Origin: Aliarcobacter faecis
GTDB taxonomy: Bacteria > Campylobacterota > Campylobacteria > Campylobacterales > Arcobacteraceae
Direction of reading: 5' to 3'
Length of the DNA: 64,000 nucleotides
NCBI RefSeq assembly: GCF_013201705.1
Contig: NZ_CP053837.1
Span: forward strand, 1,302,001 to 1,366,000
Shown: positions 1 through 9,325 of the stretch, piece after piece
Position numbering within the stretch: the stretch's first letter is position 1
Layout: the number at the start of each line of letters is the position of its first letter
Position numbers and translations under genes: made by a program
Notes under the pieces: generated by a model
Databases searched by the model: none
What the model was told of the DNA's origin: nothing
Seen by the model: the letters and a program-made list of their open reading frames with translations, nothing else

Positions 1-1409
1 AACTTAGAAAAACTCTCTAAAACTGCTACAACTTTGTTTATATCAGAACAAACATTTTTTTGAGTAACTTCAAGCATTGCATTAAAGTTATTTTTTAACT
101 CTTCAAGCCCAGTATTATCTGTAATCTTCTCTATTCTACTATTTAAAGAACCTCCTTTAACCTCTTCAACTACTCTTTTTACATCTTGTATCAAAATATC
201 ATCTTGTTCTAAAAGCTTTTTTGTTTTTTCAATATTTGTATTTATGACATTTGCCATAGTTCCAAACTCATCTTTACTATCAAGTGTTATAGGAGTTGTT
301 TTATCTGACTCTTTATTTAAAAATGCAAAAAAGCCTAAAAGTCCACCACTAATTGCTGTTAAATTTTTACTTAAAACTTTCATACTATACATAACTATAG
401 CTATTATCAATCCTGTTACAACTAAAGCAAAGATTAAAGAGAAATTTCTCACACTATTTGCCTCTTTCATAAACTCATCAACAGGTACGCTACATGCCAA
501 CATCCAATATTTTCCAGTATTTCCAAACTCAAAAGGGTGTGAATAAGTATAAGAGTCTCTACCATCTCTTAAGCTTTTTGTCATAAAATCATAATCCTCA
601 CCTTTTATACCTTTTTCAACAATTCCCAAGATTGTAGGATTTGTTGTCAAATTTGAAAAAGGTTTTCCAATAGCTTCACCTCTTGGATGAGATACAACAA
701 CTCCGTGAGTTTCATATAAAGATAAATACCCTGTATCAAATAGAACTATTTTTGAAATCCTATCGTTAATAGCTTCAAGAGTAAAATCAACCCCTGTAAC
801 TCCTATTATTTTACCATTTACCATAATTGGTGCTGAAATAGTAACCATTAAAACTTTTTTACCACTAGACATCTCATATTCATAAGGAGTTGAAATAGCA
901 ACTCTTTTATTATCATAAGCATATTTTATATAAACTTCATTTTTATCAAAATTTGGTAAAGCTTCTAACTCTAAACTACCTTTATTGTTTGTAACTAATG
1001 GTTGAAAAGTGCCATTTGGTGCATAATATGGATTTTTATCACTTCCATCATATCTATCAAATATATAACTATCATCTTCAAATCCTATCCAAGCTGTAAA
1101 TAAAAAGTCATTTTGTTTCAAAATATCTTTGTAAGATTCAACCATCCCAGCTTTTGTCAAAGTCTCTTTTGTATTTATAGCAATTTCTACTCTATTTACC
1201 ATAGATTGTACAATTTTTATTGTACTATCAAAAACTGCTTTTTCTTCATTTGCATAAGATTTAACAGTCGCTTTTATATAGTTTTTTGCTTGTAAATCTG
1301 CGTTTTCATACGAATAGCTAGTTATAAAATATATCATAGCTCCCAAAGAAACTATTACTGTACCGACCAAAATTAGCAGTAATTTTGTACCGAAATTTGT
1401 ATTTCTCAT
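1..1409 (-). CDS. Methyl-accepting chemotaxis protein with dCache sensor domain (3' end outside window)
   Basis: The reading frame starts at ATG 1409 and stays open to the window edge, so the signalling tip and C-terminus are not visible. The visible 469 residues begin MRNTNFGTKLLLIL, with a first membrane helix at about 8-30. A long periplasmic region of double-Cache type follows, with the phrases LFTAWIGFEDDSYIFDRYDG and GVTGVDFTLEAI. A second membrane helix (FSLIFALVVTGLIIAIVMYS) leads into a HAMP-type segment with LDSKDEFGTM, the same motif seen in the receptors at 39.7-58 kb. It should bind a small ligand in the periplasm and signal to CheA/CheW. Its upstream region lacks the GATAA promoter element of those other receptors. 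Family call is firm; the ligand is unknown. Confidence 0.88.
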   Translation of the reverse strand, partial: MRNTNFGTKLLLILVGTVIVSLGAMIYFITSYSYENADLQAKNYIKATVKSYANEEKAVFDSTIKIVQSMVNRVEIAINTKETLTKAGMVESYKDILKQNDFLFTAWIGFEDDSYIFDRYDGSDKNPYYAPNGTFQPLVTNNKGSLELEALPNFDKNEVYIKYAYDNKRVAISTPYEYEMSSGKKVLMVTISAPIMVNGKIIGVTGVDFTLEAINDRISKIVLFDTGYLSLYETHGVVVSHPRGEAIGKPFSNLTTNPTILGIVEKGIKGEDYDFMTKSLRDGRDSYTYSHPFEFGNTGKYWMLACSVPVDEFMKEANSVRNFSLIFALVVTGLIIAIVMYSMKVLSKNLTAISGGLLGFFAFLNKESDKTTPITLDSKDEFGTMANVINTNIEKTKKLLEQDDILIQDVKRVVEEVKGGSLNSRIEKITDNTGLEELKNNFNAMLEVTQKNVCSDINKVVAVLESFSK

Positions 1410-1516
1410 TATCTTTATATCTCCATTTCAATTGTATCTGTCTAAGATTTTATCCTTTTTTTTTCAAAGTCTCTTATAGAAGTAATGATACTATTTATAA
1501 AAATCTTCCAAATCGT

Positions 1517-1556
1517 AGTAAAAAAGTAACACCATAAGTAAAAGAGTAACACTATA
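1517..1556. repeat. 20-bp tandem direct repeat, two copies, between chemoreceptor and uvrC
   Basis: Positions 1517-1536 and 1537-1556 are head-to-tail copies of an AGTAAAAxAGTAACACxATA unit with two mismatches. They lie in the short divergent region between the receptor (start 1409) and uvrC (start 1611). Two adjacent copies 20 bp apart are close to two DNA turns, which suits a regulator binding as a pair. No regulator is identified. Confidence 0.5.
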
Positions 1557-1610
1557 GATAATATATTTATAAAATCTACAATTTAATTGGATTTTTGATA
1601 CTATTCAAAA

Positions 1611-3470
1611 ATGAATTTAGAAGAGAAACTCAAACAACTCCCAAATAATGCTGGTGTTTATCAATACTTTGACAATAGTGGACATCTTTTATATATAGGA
1701 AAAGCAAAAAATCTAAAAAATAGAGTAAAAAGTTACTTTAAATTTAGCCCTACTTTACAAGCTTCTACTGATTTAAGTCCAAGAATATTCAAGATGATTA
1801 GTGAAACCTCTTTTATAGAGTGGATAGTTGTTCCAAATGAACATGATGCTTTAATTTTGGAAAACTCTCTAATAAAACAGCTAAAACCAAAATATAATGT
1901 ACTTTTAAGAGATGACAAAACATACCCTTATATCTATATAAATTTAAATGAAGATTTTCCCAGACTTGAAATTACTAGAAAAATAGAAAAAGGTAAAAAT
2001 ATAAAATATTTTGGTCCATATTCAAGTGGTGCAAAAGATATGCTTGATAGTATCTATGAGATAGTTCCTCTTGTACAAAAAAAATCCTGTATTAAAGGAA
2101 AAAAAGCTTGTCTTTTTTATCAAATAGAAAAATGTTTAGCTCCTTGTGAAGGTAAAATAGATAAAGATGGGTACAAAAAACTTTTAGATGAAGCTTTAAC
2201 ATATATTTATAATAAAATAAAATTAATATCAAAACTAAAAGAAAAAATGCAATTTTACTCAGAAAATTTTAGATTTGAAGAGGCAATGAACTTACGAGAT
2301 AGAATAAAAACTATTGAAAAATCTCAAATAAAAACTGGTATTGATTTAGCAACAAATGAAGATTTAGATATCTTTGCTATAAAAGTTTCAAATAAAAAAG
2401 CAGCTCTTGTAAGAATGTTTATAAGAGATGGTAAACTTGCTTCTTCAAACTATGATTTTATAAAAATAGATGATGAATTAGAGTTTGATTTAGATGAAGC
2501 TTATAAAAGGGCTATTATAAACTACTATTCAAATGATTTACCAATTATTCCAAAAGAGATAATTGTAGCCGATGAACTTAGTGAAGTAGAGTGTATTGAA
2601 GAATTTTTACAACAAAGATTTAGTAAAAAAATAAAAATAGTAAACCCAAAAATAGATAAAAAATCTACAATTATAAAAATTGCTTTAAATAACTGTGATG
2701 AACTTTTAAGACTTGAAAATATTAAAAATGAGAACTCTATTTATGAAGAACTTAAAGAACTATTTTCTCTAAGAACTACTCCAAATATAATAGAAGCTTT
2801 TGACAATTCTCATTTAATGGGACAAGCAACAGTTGGGGCAATGATTGTTTGGAATGAAAATTTAAACTCCTTTGATAAAAAAGCTTTTAGACACTACAAT
2901 CTTGACTCAAAATATGAGTATTCTCAAATGAGGGAGATGTTAATAAGAAGAGTTGAAAGTTTTAGCAAAAATCCAGCTCCTGATTTGTGGGTAATTGATG
3001 GTGGTGAAACTTTGCTAAAACTTGCTTTTGATATTATAAAAAGTGTTGGAGTAAATTTAGATATTATTGCAATTGCTAAAGAGAAAATTGATGCAAAGGC
3101 ACATAGAGCAAAAGGTAGTGCAAAAGATATAATTCACTATAAAAATGAAAAAGATGAGTTCAAAAACTTTAACTTACCTACAAGTGATAAAAGACTACAA
3201 TTCGTACAAAGATTAAGAGATGAAGCTCATAGATTTGCAATAAGTTTTCATAAAAAACAAAAAAGAGTTCAAGATAAACAGATATCTTTACTTCAAATCA
3301 AAGGTATAGGTGAAGCAAAAATCAAAAAACTTCTTTTATATTTTGGAGAGTTTGACAAAATAAAAAGTTCATCTTTTGATGAATTAAAAAATGTTTTAAA
3401 TGAAATAGATGCACAAAATATAATTGACTATTTTAAAAAGGAAGAGTGTGGCAAAAATATTATTAAATAA
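1611..3470 (+). CDS. uvrC: Excinuclease ABC subunit C (UvrC)
   Basis: UvrC makes both incisions around bulky DNA lesions after recruitment by UvrB in nucleotide excision repair. The 619-residue length is normal for the family. An N-terminal GIY-YIG nuclease domain is seen at about residues 13-95: GVYQYF, then [18 protein letters not shown] with the catalytic Tyr and Arg, and the Glu in [16 protein letters not shown]. The UVR motif ([13 protein letters not shown]) lies near 220, an RNase H-like second nuclease domain at about 380-540 ([18 protein letters not shown]), and a helix-hairpin-helix end ([16 protein letters not shown]). It overlaps the start of alr, suggesting cotranscription. It also gives an in-window comparison for the GIY-YIG domain at 42.0-43.1 kb. 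Confidence 0.97.
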   Translation: MNLEEKLKQLPNNAGVYQYFDNSGHLLYIGKAKNLKNRVKSYFKFSPTLQASTDLSPRIFKMISETSFIEWIVVPNEHDALILENSLIKQLKPKYNVLLRDDKTYPYIYINLNEDFPRLEITRKIEKGKNIKYFGPYSSGAKDMLDSIYEIVPLVQKKSCIKGKKACLFYQIEKCLAPCEGKIDKDGYKKLLDEALTYIYNKIKLISKLKEKMQFYSENFRFEEAMNLRDRIKTIEKSQIKTGIDLATNEDLDIFAIKVSNKKAALVRMFIRDGKLASSNYDFIKIDDELEFDLDEAYKRAIINYYSNDLPIIPKEIIVADELSEVECIEEFLQQRFSKKIKIVNPKIDKKSTIIKIALNNCDELLRLENIKNENSIYEELKELFSLRTTPNIIEAFDNSHLMGQATVGAMIVWNENLNSFDKKAFRHYNLDSKYEYSQMREMLIRRVESFSKNPAPDLWVIDGGETLLKLAFDIIKSVGVNLDIIAIAKEKIDAKAHRAKGSAKDIIHYKNEKDEFKNFNLPTSDKRLQFVQRLRDEAHRFAISFHKKQKRVQDKQISLLQIKGIGEAKIKKLLLYFGEFDKIKSSSFDELKNVLNEIDAQNIIDYFKKEECGKNIIK

Positions 3471-4482
3471 AAAAAATCTTTTTTATAATCTTGAAGTTAT
3501 TAGTAAAAAAGCAACAAATAAAAATAAAATTGCTGTTGTTTTAAAAGATAATGCTTATGGTCACGGGTTAATTGAAATAGCAAAATTATGTTATGAATTT
3601 GGGATAGAAAAAGCAGTTGTAAGAACTATAGAAGATGCAAGAAAAATAGAAAGTTATTTTTCATATATTTTAGTTCTAGCAGACCAAACTTTTCACAACT
3701 ATTCACATACTTTTCACATAGCAATAAATAGTTTAGATGATATAGAAAAAGTACCACAAAATGCAAATGTTCATCTCAAAATTGATACAGGAATGCACCG
3801 AAATGGAATAGCAATAGAAGATATAGAAGTGGCTATTTTAGGGCTTCTTAAACATAAAGCCAATATTACAGGGGTTTTCACACATCATAGAGGTGCTGAT
3901 ACTCTAAGTACGGATTTCTTCTGGCAAAAAGAGAATTTTTCTCTTGTAAAAAATAGTGTAAAAAATATATGTGAAAAACTTTTATTACCTCTCCCCTCTT
4001 TTCACTCTTGCAATTCAGCAGGGCTTTTTAGAGAGTCAAATTTTGAAAATTTAAACGAAGATTTTGCTAGAGTTGGAATTGCAACTTATGGATATTTAGA
4101 CAATGATGGAGTATTTGATTTTCCAAAGCTAAAACCTGTTATGTCATTATGGGCTTCTAAAATGGCAACTAGATATTTAAAAAAAGGGCAAAGTATTGGA
4201 TATGGTGGAAAATTTACAGCAACAGAAGATATGGTAGTAAGTACTTATGATATAGGATATGGAGATGGGTTTTTAAGACTAAATGAAGAAGATAGCTACA
4301 CAACTCCTAAGGGATTTAAAGTTTTAGGAAGAGTCTCAATGGATAATCTATCTTTAAATAGTAACGAAAATAATATTTGCTTATTTGATGATGTTACTAC
4401 TTTAGCAAAAATCCATAAAACAATTACTTATGAAATAACTTGTAGCCTAAAAGAGAATATAAAAAAAGAGATTTTACTATAA
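3448..4482 (+). CDS. alr: Alanine racemase
   Basis: PLP-dependent alanine racemase, interconverting L- and D-alanine for peptidoglycan. The PLP lysine is in [12 protein letters not shown] (about residue 33), the N-terminal TIM barrel carries [12 protein letters not shown], and the C-terminal domain carries SIGYGGKF with the second catalytic base Tyr and YGDGFLR. I chose GTG 3448 because AAGGA at 3438-3442 sits five bases upstream. A TTG at 3424 in the same frame would add eight residues and has no comparable ribosome site. The gene starts inside the uvrC end (23-bp overlap), so translation is probably coupled. At 344 residues it is a little short but complete. Confidence 0.93.
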   Translation: MAKILLNKKNLFYNLEVISKKATNKNKIAVVLKDNAYGHGLIEIAKLCYEFGIEKAVVRTIEDARKIESYFSYILVLADQTFHNYSHTFHIAINSLDDIEKVPQNANVHLKIDTGMHRNGIAIEDIEVAILGLLKHKANITGVFTHHRGADTLSTDFFWQKENFSLVKNSVKNICEKLLLPLPSFHSCNSAGLFRESNFENLNEDFARVGIATYGYLDNDGVFDFPKLKPVMSLWASKMATRYLKKGQSIGYGGKFTATEDMVVSTYDIGYGDGFLRLNEEDSYTTPKGFKVLGRVSMDNLSLNSNENNICLFDDVTTLAKIHKTITYEITCSLKENIKKEILL

Positions 4483-4517
4483 TAAAATATTAAAATAATT
4501 TTTTAGAGGAAGATTTT

Positions 4518-6029
4518 ATGGATATAAATTACTATAAAGAGAAGTTAGAACAGTTACAAAAATTATCGAAAACTGGTTTTTGGGAGCTTGATTTAAAAAG
4601 CAATAAAATCACCTACTCTAGTGAAATTTATAATATTTTAGAAATAGACAAAGATACTTTTTCACATAAGTATGAAGACTTTTTGAATATTGTAGATTCT
4701 AAAGATAGAGAAGCGGTAAATAATTTTTATCTTGACTCCCTAAAAAATATAGAAAAAGAGTATAGCTTTAAACATAAAATTATTACAAAATCTGGAAAAA
4801 TAAAATATTTAGAGCAAAAATATGAAGTAAAATTTGATGAAAAAAGTTCTCCTATAGCTTTTTTTGGAACAACACAAGATATAAGTGAACAAGAATTTTA
4901 TAAAAAAAAGTTAGAAGAAGATTTAAAACAGATAAAAAAACAACAAAATGAACTTGAAGCTATATTTAATAACACAATAGATGGTTTAGCAATAATTGAT
5001 TTAGAGACAAATTTTATAAAAGTAAATAAAACTTATTGTGAAATTACAGGACTTAGTGAAAAAGAACTTTTAAATACAAGTTGCTTAAATCTTACTGCTC
5101 CTGAATATTTAGAAGAATCAAAATTAAGCTTTGAAGAATTTTTAGCTACAAATACCTCAAAACCATTTGAAAAAGTTTGTGTCATCAATGACAAAAATAT
5201 TGAAGTTATGCTCTATCCTTATAGAATTGATGAAAATCATATTATGGTAAATATGAAAGATATTTCAAGAGATAAGTTAATCCAAGAGCAATCAAGACTT
5301 ATCTCAATGGGTGAAATGGTAGGAAATATTGCTCATCAATGGAGGCAACCATTAAGTATAATCACATCAATAGCTAGTTCAATAAAAGTTCTTAATAATC
5401 TAAAAAAGATTGAGAGTGAAGATTTAGATAAAAATATGCAAAAAATTATGGAGCAATCAAACTATCTATCTGATACTATTGATGATTTTAGGAATTTCAT
5501 AGTAAATACAAGTGATTTAGAAAATCTTAGCATAATAAAAACTCTTAAAAAATCTCTATCTCTACTTGATTCTGCTATAAAGATGAATAAAATTAGAGTT
5601 ATTACAGACTTTAGAGATGATTTAATAATCTCTGGTTTTCAAAATGAGTTAATCCAATCTTTTATAAATATTTTAAATAATTCAAAAGATGCTATTATAG
5701 AAAATGTAGTAAACACAAAAGATAGATTAATTTTAATATGTAGTAAAAAAATTGATGAAGGAGTTAAAGTAGAGATTAAAGATAGTGGTGGTGGAATAGA
5801 AGAAGATATCTTAGATAGAATTTTTGAACCTTATTTCACAACAAAACATCAAAATTTTGGAACAGGAATAGGACTTGCTATGACTCATAAATTTATTACT
5901 CAAAGACACAAAGCTTCTATAAAAGCAAATAATATAAATTTTTCATTTAAAGAAAAAGAGTATAAAGGAGCATCTTTTGTTATAATTTTTGAAGATAATT
6001 TAAAACCAAAAGATTTTAAAGAGAGTTAA
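4518..6029 (+). CDS. Soluble two-PAS sensor histidine kinase, orphan
   Basis: A 503-residue kinase without membrane segments. Two PAS folds are visible, at about 10-130 (TGFWELDLKSNKITYSSEIY, then GTTQDISEQEF) and 145-250 (LEAIFNNTIDGLAIIDLE, then VNMKDISRDK). The phospho-acceptor is His273 in GNIAHQWRQPLSII, the H-box form common in Campylobacterota. The ATPase domain shows the N box (NILNNSKDAI), G1 (DSGGGI) and G2 (GTGIGLAMTHKF). No response regulator is adjacent, so its partner is unknown. AGAGGAAG just before the ATG is a good ribosome site. The following fliK-like gene starts one base after its stop, so it may be transcribed with flagellar genes; a link to motility is inference. Confidence 0.9.
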   Translation: MDINYYKEKLEQLQKLSKTGFWELDLKSNKITYSSEIYNILEIDKDTFSHKYEDFLNIVDSKDREAVNNFYLDSLKNIEKEYSFKHKIITKSGKIKYLEQKYEVKFDEKSSPIAFFGTTQDISEQEFYKKKLEEDLKQIKKQQNELEAIFNNTIDGLAIIDLETNFIKVNKTYCEITGLSEKELLNTSCLNLTAPEYLEESKLSFEEFLATNTSKPFEKVCVINDKNIEVMLYPYRIDENHIMVNMKDISRDKLIQEQSRLISMGEMVGNIAHQWRQPLSIITSIASSIKVLNNLKKIESEDLDKNMQKIMEQSNYLSDTIDDFRNFIVNTSDLENLSIIKTLKKSLSLLDSAIKMNKIRVITDFRDDLIISGFQNELIQSFINILNNSKDAIIENVVNTKDRLILICSKKIDEGVKVEIKDSGGGIEEDILDRIFEPYFTTKHQNFGTGIGLAMTHKFITQRHKASIKANNINFSFKEKEYKGASFVIIFEDNLKPKDFKES

Positions 6030-6030
6030 G

Positions 6031-8538
6031 ATGTTAATATCAGGGAGTGCAGCTTTAAATATTTTATTAGCAAACAATAATAAAGTTTTAAATGATGTAC
6101 TAAAAGAGGCTGATTCAAAAGTTCTTGAAAATATTATAAAAGAAGATCCAAAAGCACAAACAACTGCTAGTAAAGTTATAAAAGAGCTATTTGAAAATAT
6201 AAAAGATGGTTCAAAATCTTCAACTTCAATAGAGAATATTTTAAAAAACTCAACAATTTTTAAAGAGTTAGGAAATGTATCTACAAATCTTGCAACTTTA
6301 TCAAATCTTTTAGAAGATGTAGAAAGTAGCGATAGTTTGGCAAAATTCAAACCATTAATCGAGAATTTATCAAAAAATATAAAAGATTTAGATGCTACAA
6401 CTTTAAAAGAACAGATAAAAAATTCTGGAGTTTTTCTTGAAAACAAACTTGCAAATACTCAAAATACAAAAATAGAAAATATTTTAAAAGATATTCAAAG
6501 CCTAATAAAAACTATTGAAACTCCTGTTTCAAAGCAAATAAATGAACAAATAACAAAAATTTTACAAGATATTTCCAATCCAAAAACTTCTACTACAAAT
6601 CAAAATGCTACAATACAAAATACTCAAAATCAAACTCAGACACAAGTTCAAGTATCTACACAAACAAATACACCAACAGCTACACAAAATTTGCTTCAAA
6701 CACAAACAACACAAAATACTCAAGTACAAGTTTCAACTCAAACTCAACAAACTCAAAATATTGTAAATACAGCAAATCAAAATATTAATACAAACATTGT
6801 ACAAGCAAACCAAAATTTAACTCAAAATCAAGTAACTCAAAACTTTACAACACCAACTAATAATCAAATACAAATAACTCAAAATGCTCAAGTACAAGTT
6901 TCACAAACCCAAGTTTCAACTCAAACTCAACAAATACAAAATATTGTAAATACAGTAAATCAAAATACTAATACAAATATTGTACAAGCAAACCAAAATT
7001 TAGCTCAAAATCAAGCAACTCAAAACTTTACAAGCCCAAATAGTACTCCTTTACAAATTACAGTAAAAGAGCCTATTTTAAATAACCCTTTGTCAAATAG
7101 TTTAAAAACTCTAACTCAAAATCTTCAAACTTTAAGTACAAATTTAAATCCAAAAGAGTTAGAAAATCTTACAAATCTTACAAATCTTACAAAAGAGCTA
7201 AAAACAGCTACAAATCAAGCTTCTTTAGTCGAATCAAAATTTGAAAATAGTTCAATCATACAAACAAAACAACCTATATTAAATCAACAAAATATAATAC
7301 AAAATTTAGAAAAGAATATAAATCAAAACATTAATCAAACTATACAAACACCTCAAAATCAAAGCCAAGTACAAATTCAGAATTTACAACAAAATATTTT
7401 TAATGCACAAAACCAACAAATAAATATAAATCAAAATTTAACTCAAGTAAATATTCCTATTTCACAAAATCAAGTACAAAGCACTCAAGCATTTTTAAAT
7501 CAAATACAAAATCAAATAAAACAAAGTATGGATACTCCTCAAATAACTACACAAAATTCATTAAATATAGAAACACAATCAAATAGAGTAAATCCAAATA
7601 TAAACCAAACACCAGAAGAGATAGCTGTAAAAGAGCAAATTACAAAAGAGACAAAAGAGCTTTTAGTTCAAATAAGAGATGAAATAGCAAAAAATCCAAC
7701 TATCTCTCAAAATAAAAATATTCTACCAGTTATTGATAATCTACTAAAAATGCAAAATCTTTTTATAAAAAATGAGAATATACAAAATATGTTAGAAAAT
7801 AAACAACTAACTCAAAGCCTAAATCAAAATAATTTAAGCACATTTTCAAATAATTTTGCTTCAAATTTATCTCCATTATTAAATAGTTTAAAAGAGAGTT
7901 TAAATAGTTTATCAAATCCAAATATCTTAAATATTCAAAATCATCTATCAAAAACTATAAATAAAGTCGAACATATAATTTCAAATTTAGAGAGTGAAAA
8001 TGAGATAAAAACAACATCAAAAGATGATATGAAAACAGTTTTATTACAATTAAAAGAGGAGTTAGCAACAAAAACTGATATAAAATCACAAGATATTTTA
8101 AAACAAGTAGATAAGATTTTAACTCAAATAGATTTTTATCAATTAAACTCTTTAGTTTCAAATTCAAACTTTGTTTATGTTCCATTTTTTTGGGAAATGC
8201 TTGAAGATGGTTCTATAAATATAAAAAAAGCAGAAGAAGATAAGTTCTATTGCCAAATCAATCTTACTTTAAAAGATTTTGGTAAAGTTGATTTATTGCT
8301 AGGTTTATATGACAAAAATAAAATGGATTTAACAATATATGCACAAAGAGACCACTTTAAAGTAGCAATTAGAGATAACATTCAAGATTTAAAAATTGCT
8401 TTAAATAGTGTTAATATAATCCCTGTAAATATAAAACTTCTTGATATGAAAGAGAATCTTGAAGATAATCCAACAAGTAACTATATAAGTAATACTTTTA
8501 ATCAAAATATCACTTCAGGAATAGATATAAAGGCTTAA
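6031..8538 (+). CDS. fliK: Flagellar hook-length control protein FliK-like, with long N/Q/T-rich middle
   Basis: FliK is the secreted ruler that sets hook length and switches the export gate through FlhB. At 835 residues this is long. An N-terminal helical part runs to about 185. A very Asn/Gln/Thr-rich low-complexity region spans about 190-540, including an imperfect 120-bp repeat. The C-terminal part (about 690-820) resembles the Flg_hook domain: a compact segment with VPFFWEMLEDGSINIKKA, YCQINLTLKDFGKVDLLLGL and HFKVAIRDNIQDLKIAL. An FlhB C-domain paralogue follows after one base, which strongly supports the assignment because FliK acts on that domain. The N-terminus is not diagnostic by itself. 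Confidence 0.8.
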   Translation: MLISGSAALNILLANNNKVLNDVLKEADSKVLENIIKEDPKAQTTASKVIKELFENIKDGSKSSTSIENILKNSTIFKELGNVSTNLATLSNLLEDVESSDSLAKFKPLIENLSKNIKDLDATTLKEQIKNSGVFLENKLANTQNTKIENILKDIQSLIKTIETPVSKQINEQITKILQDISNPKTSTTNQNATIQNTQNQTQTQVQVSTQTNTPTATQNLLQTQTTQNTQVQVSTQTQQTQNIVNTANQNINTNIVQANQNLTQNQVTQNFTTPTNNQIQITQNAQVQVSQTQVSTQTQQIQNIVNTVNQNTNTNIVQANQNLAQNQATQNFTSPNSTPLQITVKEPILNNPLSNSLKTLTQNLQTLSTNLNPKELENLTNLTNLTKELKTATNQASLVESKFENSSIIQTKQPILNQQNIIQNLEKNINQNINQTIQTPQNQSQVQIQNLQQNIFNAQNQQININQNLTQVNIPISQNQVQSTQAFLNQIQNQIKQSMDTPQITTQNSLNIETQSNRVNPNINQTPEEIAVKEQITKETKELLVQIRDEIAKNPTISQNKNILPVIDNLLKMQNLFIKNENIQNMLENKQLTQSLNQNNLSTFSNNFASNLSPLLNSLKESLNSLSNPNILNIQNHLSKTINKVEHIISNLESENEIKTTSKDDMKTVLLQLKEELATKTDIKSQDILKQVDKILTQIDFYQLNSLVSNSNFVYVPFFWEMLEDGSINIKKAEEDKFYCQINLTLKDFGKVDLLLGLYDKNKMDLTIYAQRDHFKVAIRDNIQDLKIALNSVNIIPVNIKLLDMKENLEDNPTSNYISNTFNQNITSGIDIKA
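6731..7033 (+). repeat. Imperfect 120-bp direct repeat inside the fliK-like gene
   Basis: 6731-6850 and 6914-7033 match with a constant 183-bp offset and scattered substitutions. Both encode a version of QNIVNTxNQNxNTNIVQANQ. The repeat keeps the reading frame (183 is divisible by three), so copy-number change would lengthen or shorten the protein by 61 residues without breaking it. Confidence 0.8.
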
Positions 8539-8539
8539 A

Positions 8540-8818
8540 ATGGATAAAAAAATAGATGAAAACTTTATGCAAAAAGCAGTAGCCCTACAATACGATATAG
8601 AAAAAGACAATGCTCCAATGATTACAGCCAAAGGAGTAGGAGCAACGGCTACAAATATAATAAAAATAGCAAAAGATAACAATATTCCAATTCAAAAAGA
8701 TGAAGATTTAGTAGAGCTTTTATCAAAAATAGATATTGATAAAGAGATTCCATCTTCTATGTACAAAGCTGTTGCAGAAATTTTCTCTTTTATTTATGAT
8801 CTTTCAAAAAAAAGATAA
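8540..8818 (+). CDS. flhX: FlhB C-terminal-domain paralogue (FlhX-like)
   Basis: A 92-residue protein matching only the cytoplasmic C-terminal part of FlhB/YscU. It has AVALQYDIEKDNAPMITAKG, then NNIPIQKDEDLVELLSKIDI and IPSSMYKAVAEIFSFIYDL, which line up with the Y..P.v.akG, LA..L and IP..ly.AvA.i landmarks of FlhB. The membrane domain and the NPTH autocleavage site are absent, so the chain resembles the cleaved C-terminal half of FlhB. Such FlhX proteins are known in Campylobacterota. It starts one base after the fliK-like gene, matching the known FliK-FlhB interaction. Confidence 0.88.
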   Translation: MDKKIDENFMQKAVALQYDIEKDNAPMITAKGVGATATNIIKIAKDNNIPIQKDEDLVELLSKIDIDKEIPSSMYKAVAEIFSFIYDLSKKR

Positions 8819-8845
8819 ATTTGATACTTTTAAGAGATTATATAT

Positions 8846-8851
8846 TATAAT
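8846..8851 (+). promoter_or_regulatory. Candidate -10 box upstream of the membrane protein/mrdA unit
   Basis: TATAAT in an AT-rich stretch, 33 bases before the ATG at 8885 and after the flhX-like stop. Campylobacterota housekeeping promoters often have a good -10 box and no clear -35, which is what is seen here. Prediction from sequence only. Confidence 0.45.
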
Positions 8852-8884
8852 CTTTGACTTCAATTTATAAAGATTTTTTAAAAT

Positions 8885-9325
8885 ATGATTAGAAACAAAC
8901 TTGAAAATCCAATTATTCTTTTTTTTATTCTACTTCTTATAATTTCTATAAACATTATTGCATCAATTAATTTTTTATTGATTATGTTTGCTGGTGTTTT
9001 ATTTACAGCATTTTATATTTGCCTTAAAAATAGATATCTCTACTCTTTAACTTTTGTTGTTATAGCTTTTTTATTTATAGAGATAAATTCTGGAATAAAA
9101 CCGTTTTCATTGACTTTATTGTCACTATTTATATATATATTTATTATTCCCAAAGCTGATTCAAGTAGCTCTTATGATTTAGCAAATAGTTATGTTTATA
9201 TGCTATTCTTCTATATTGCACTTTTTATTATGTGGTTTTTATTTTATGGTATTGACCAAAAAATATTTATAGCTTTATTATTAAATATAATCTTTGATTT
9301 TATATTTTTTGGAGTATTTCTTTGA
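8885..9325 (+). CDS. Small polytopic membrane protein before mrdA (possible MreD-like)
   Basis: A 146-residue, very hydrophobic protein with about five or six predicted membrane helices and few charged residues, ending IIFDFIFFGVFL. I do not recognise its sequence. Its stop overlaps the TTG start of mrdA by four bases, so the two are translationally coupled. In many bacteria MreD, a membrane protein of about 160 residues in the elongasome, sits just before mrdA. Size, hydrophobicity and position fit an MreD-like role, but that is inference from context. Confidence 0.75.
   Translation: MIRNKLENPIILFFILLLIISINIIASINFLLIMFAGVLFTAFYICLKNRYLYSLTFVVIAFLFIEINSGIKPFSLTLLSLFIYIFIIPKADSSSSYDLANSYVYMLFFYIALFIMWFLFYGIDQKIFIALLLNIIFDFIFFGVFL

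Noticed and set aside
6000-6446. 148-codon minus-strand frame opposite the start of the fliK-like gene
   Set aside because: Antisense shadow of a well-supported gene; composition is Phe/Ser-rich and no promoter or ribosome site is seen.
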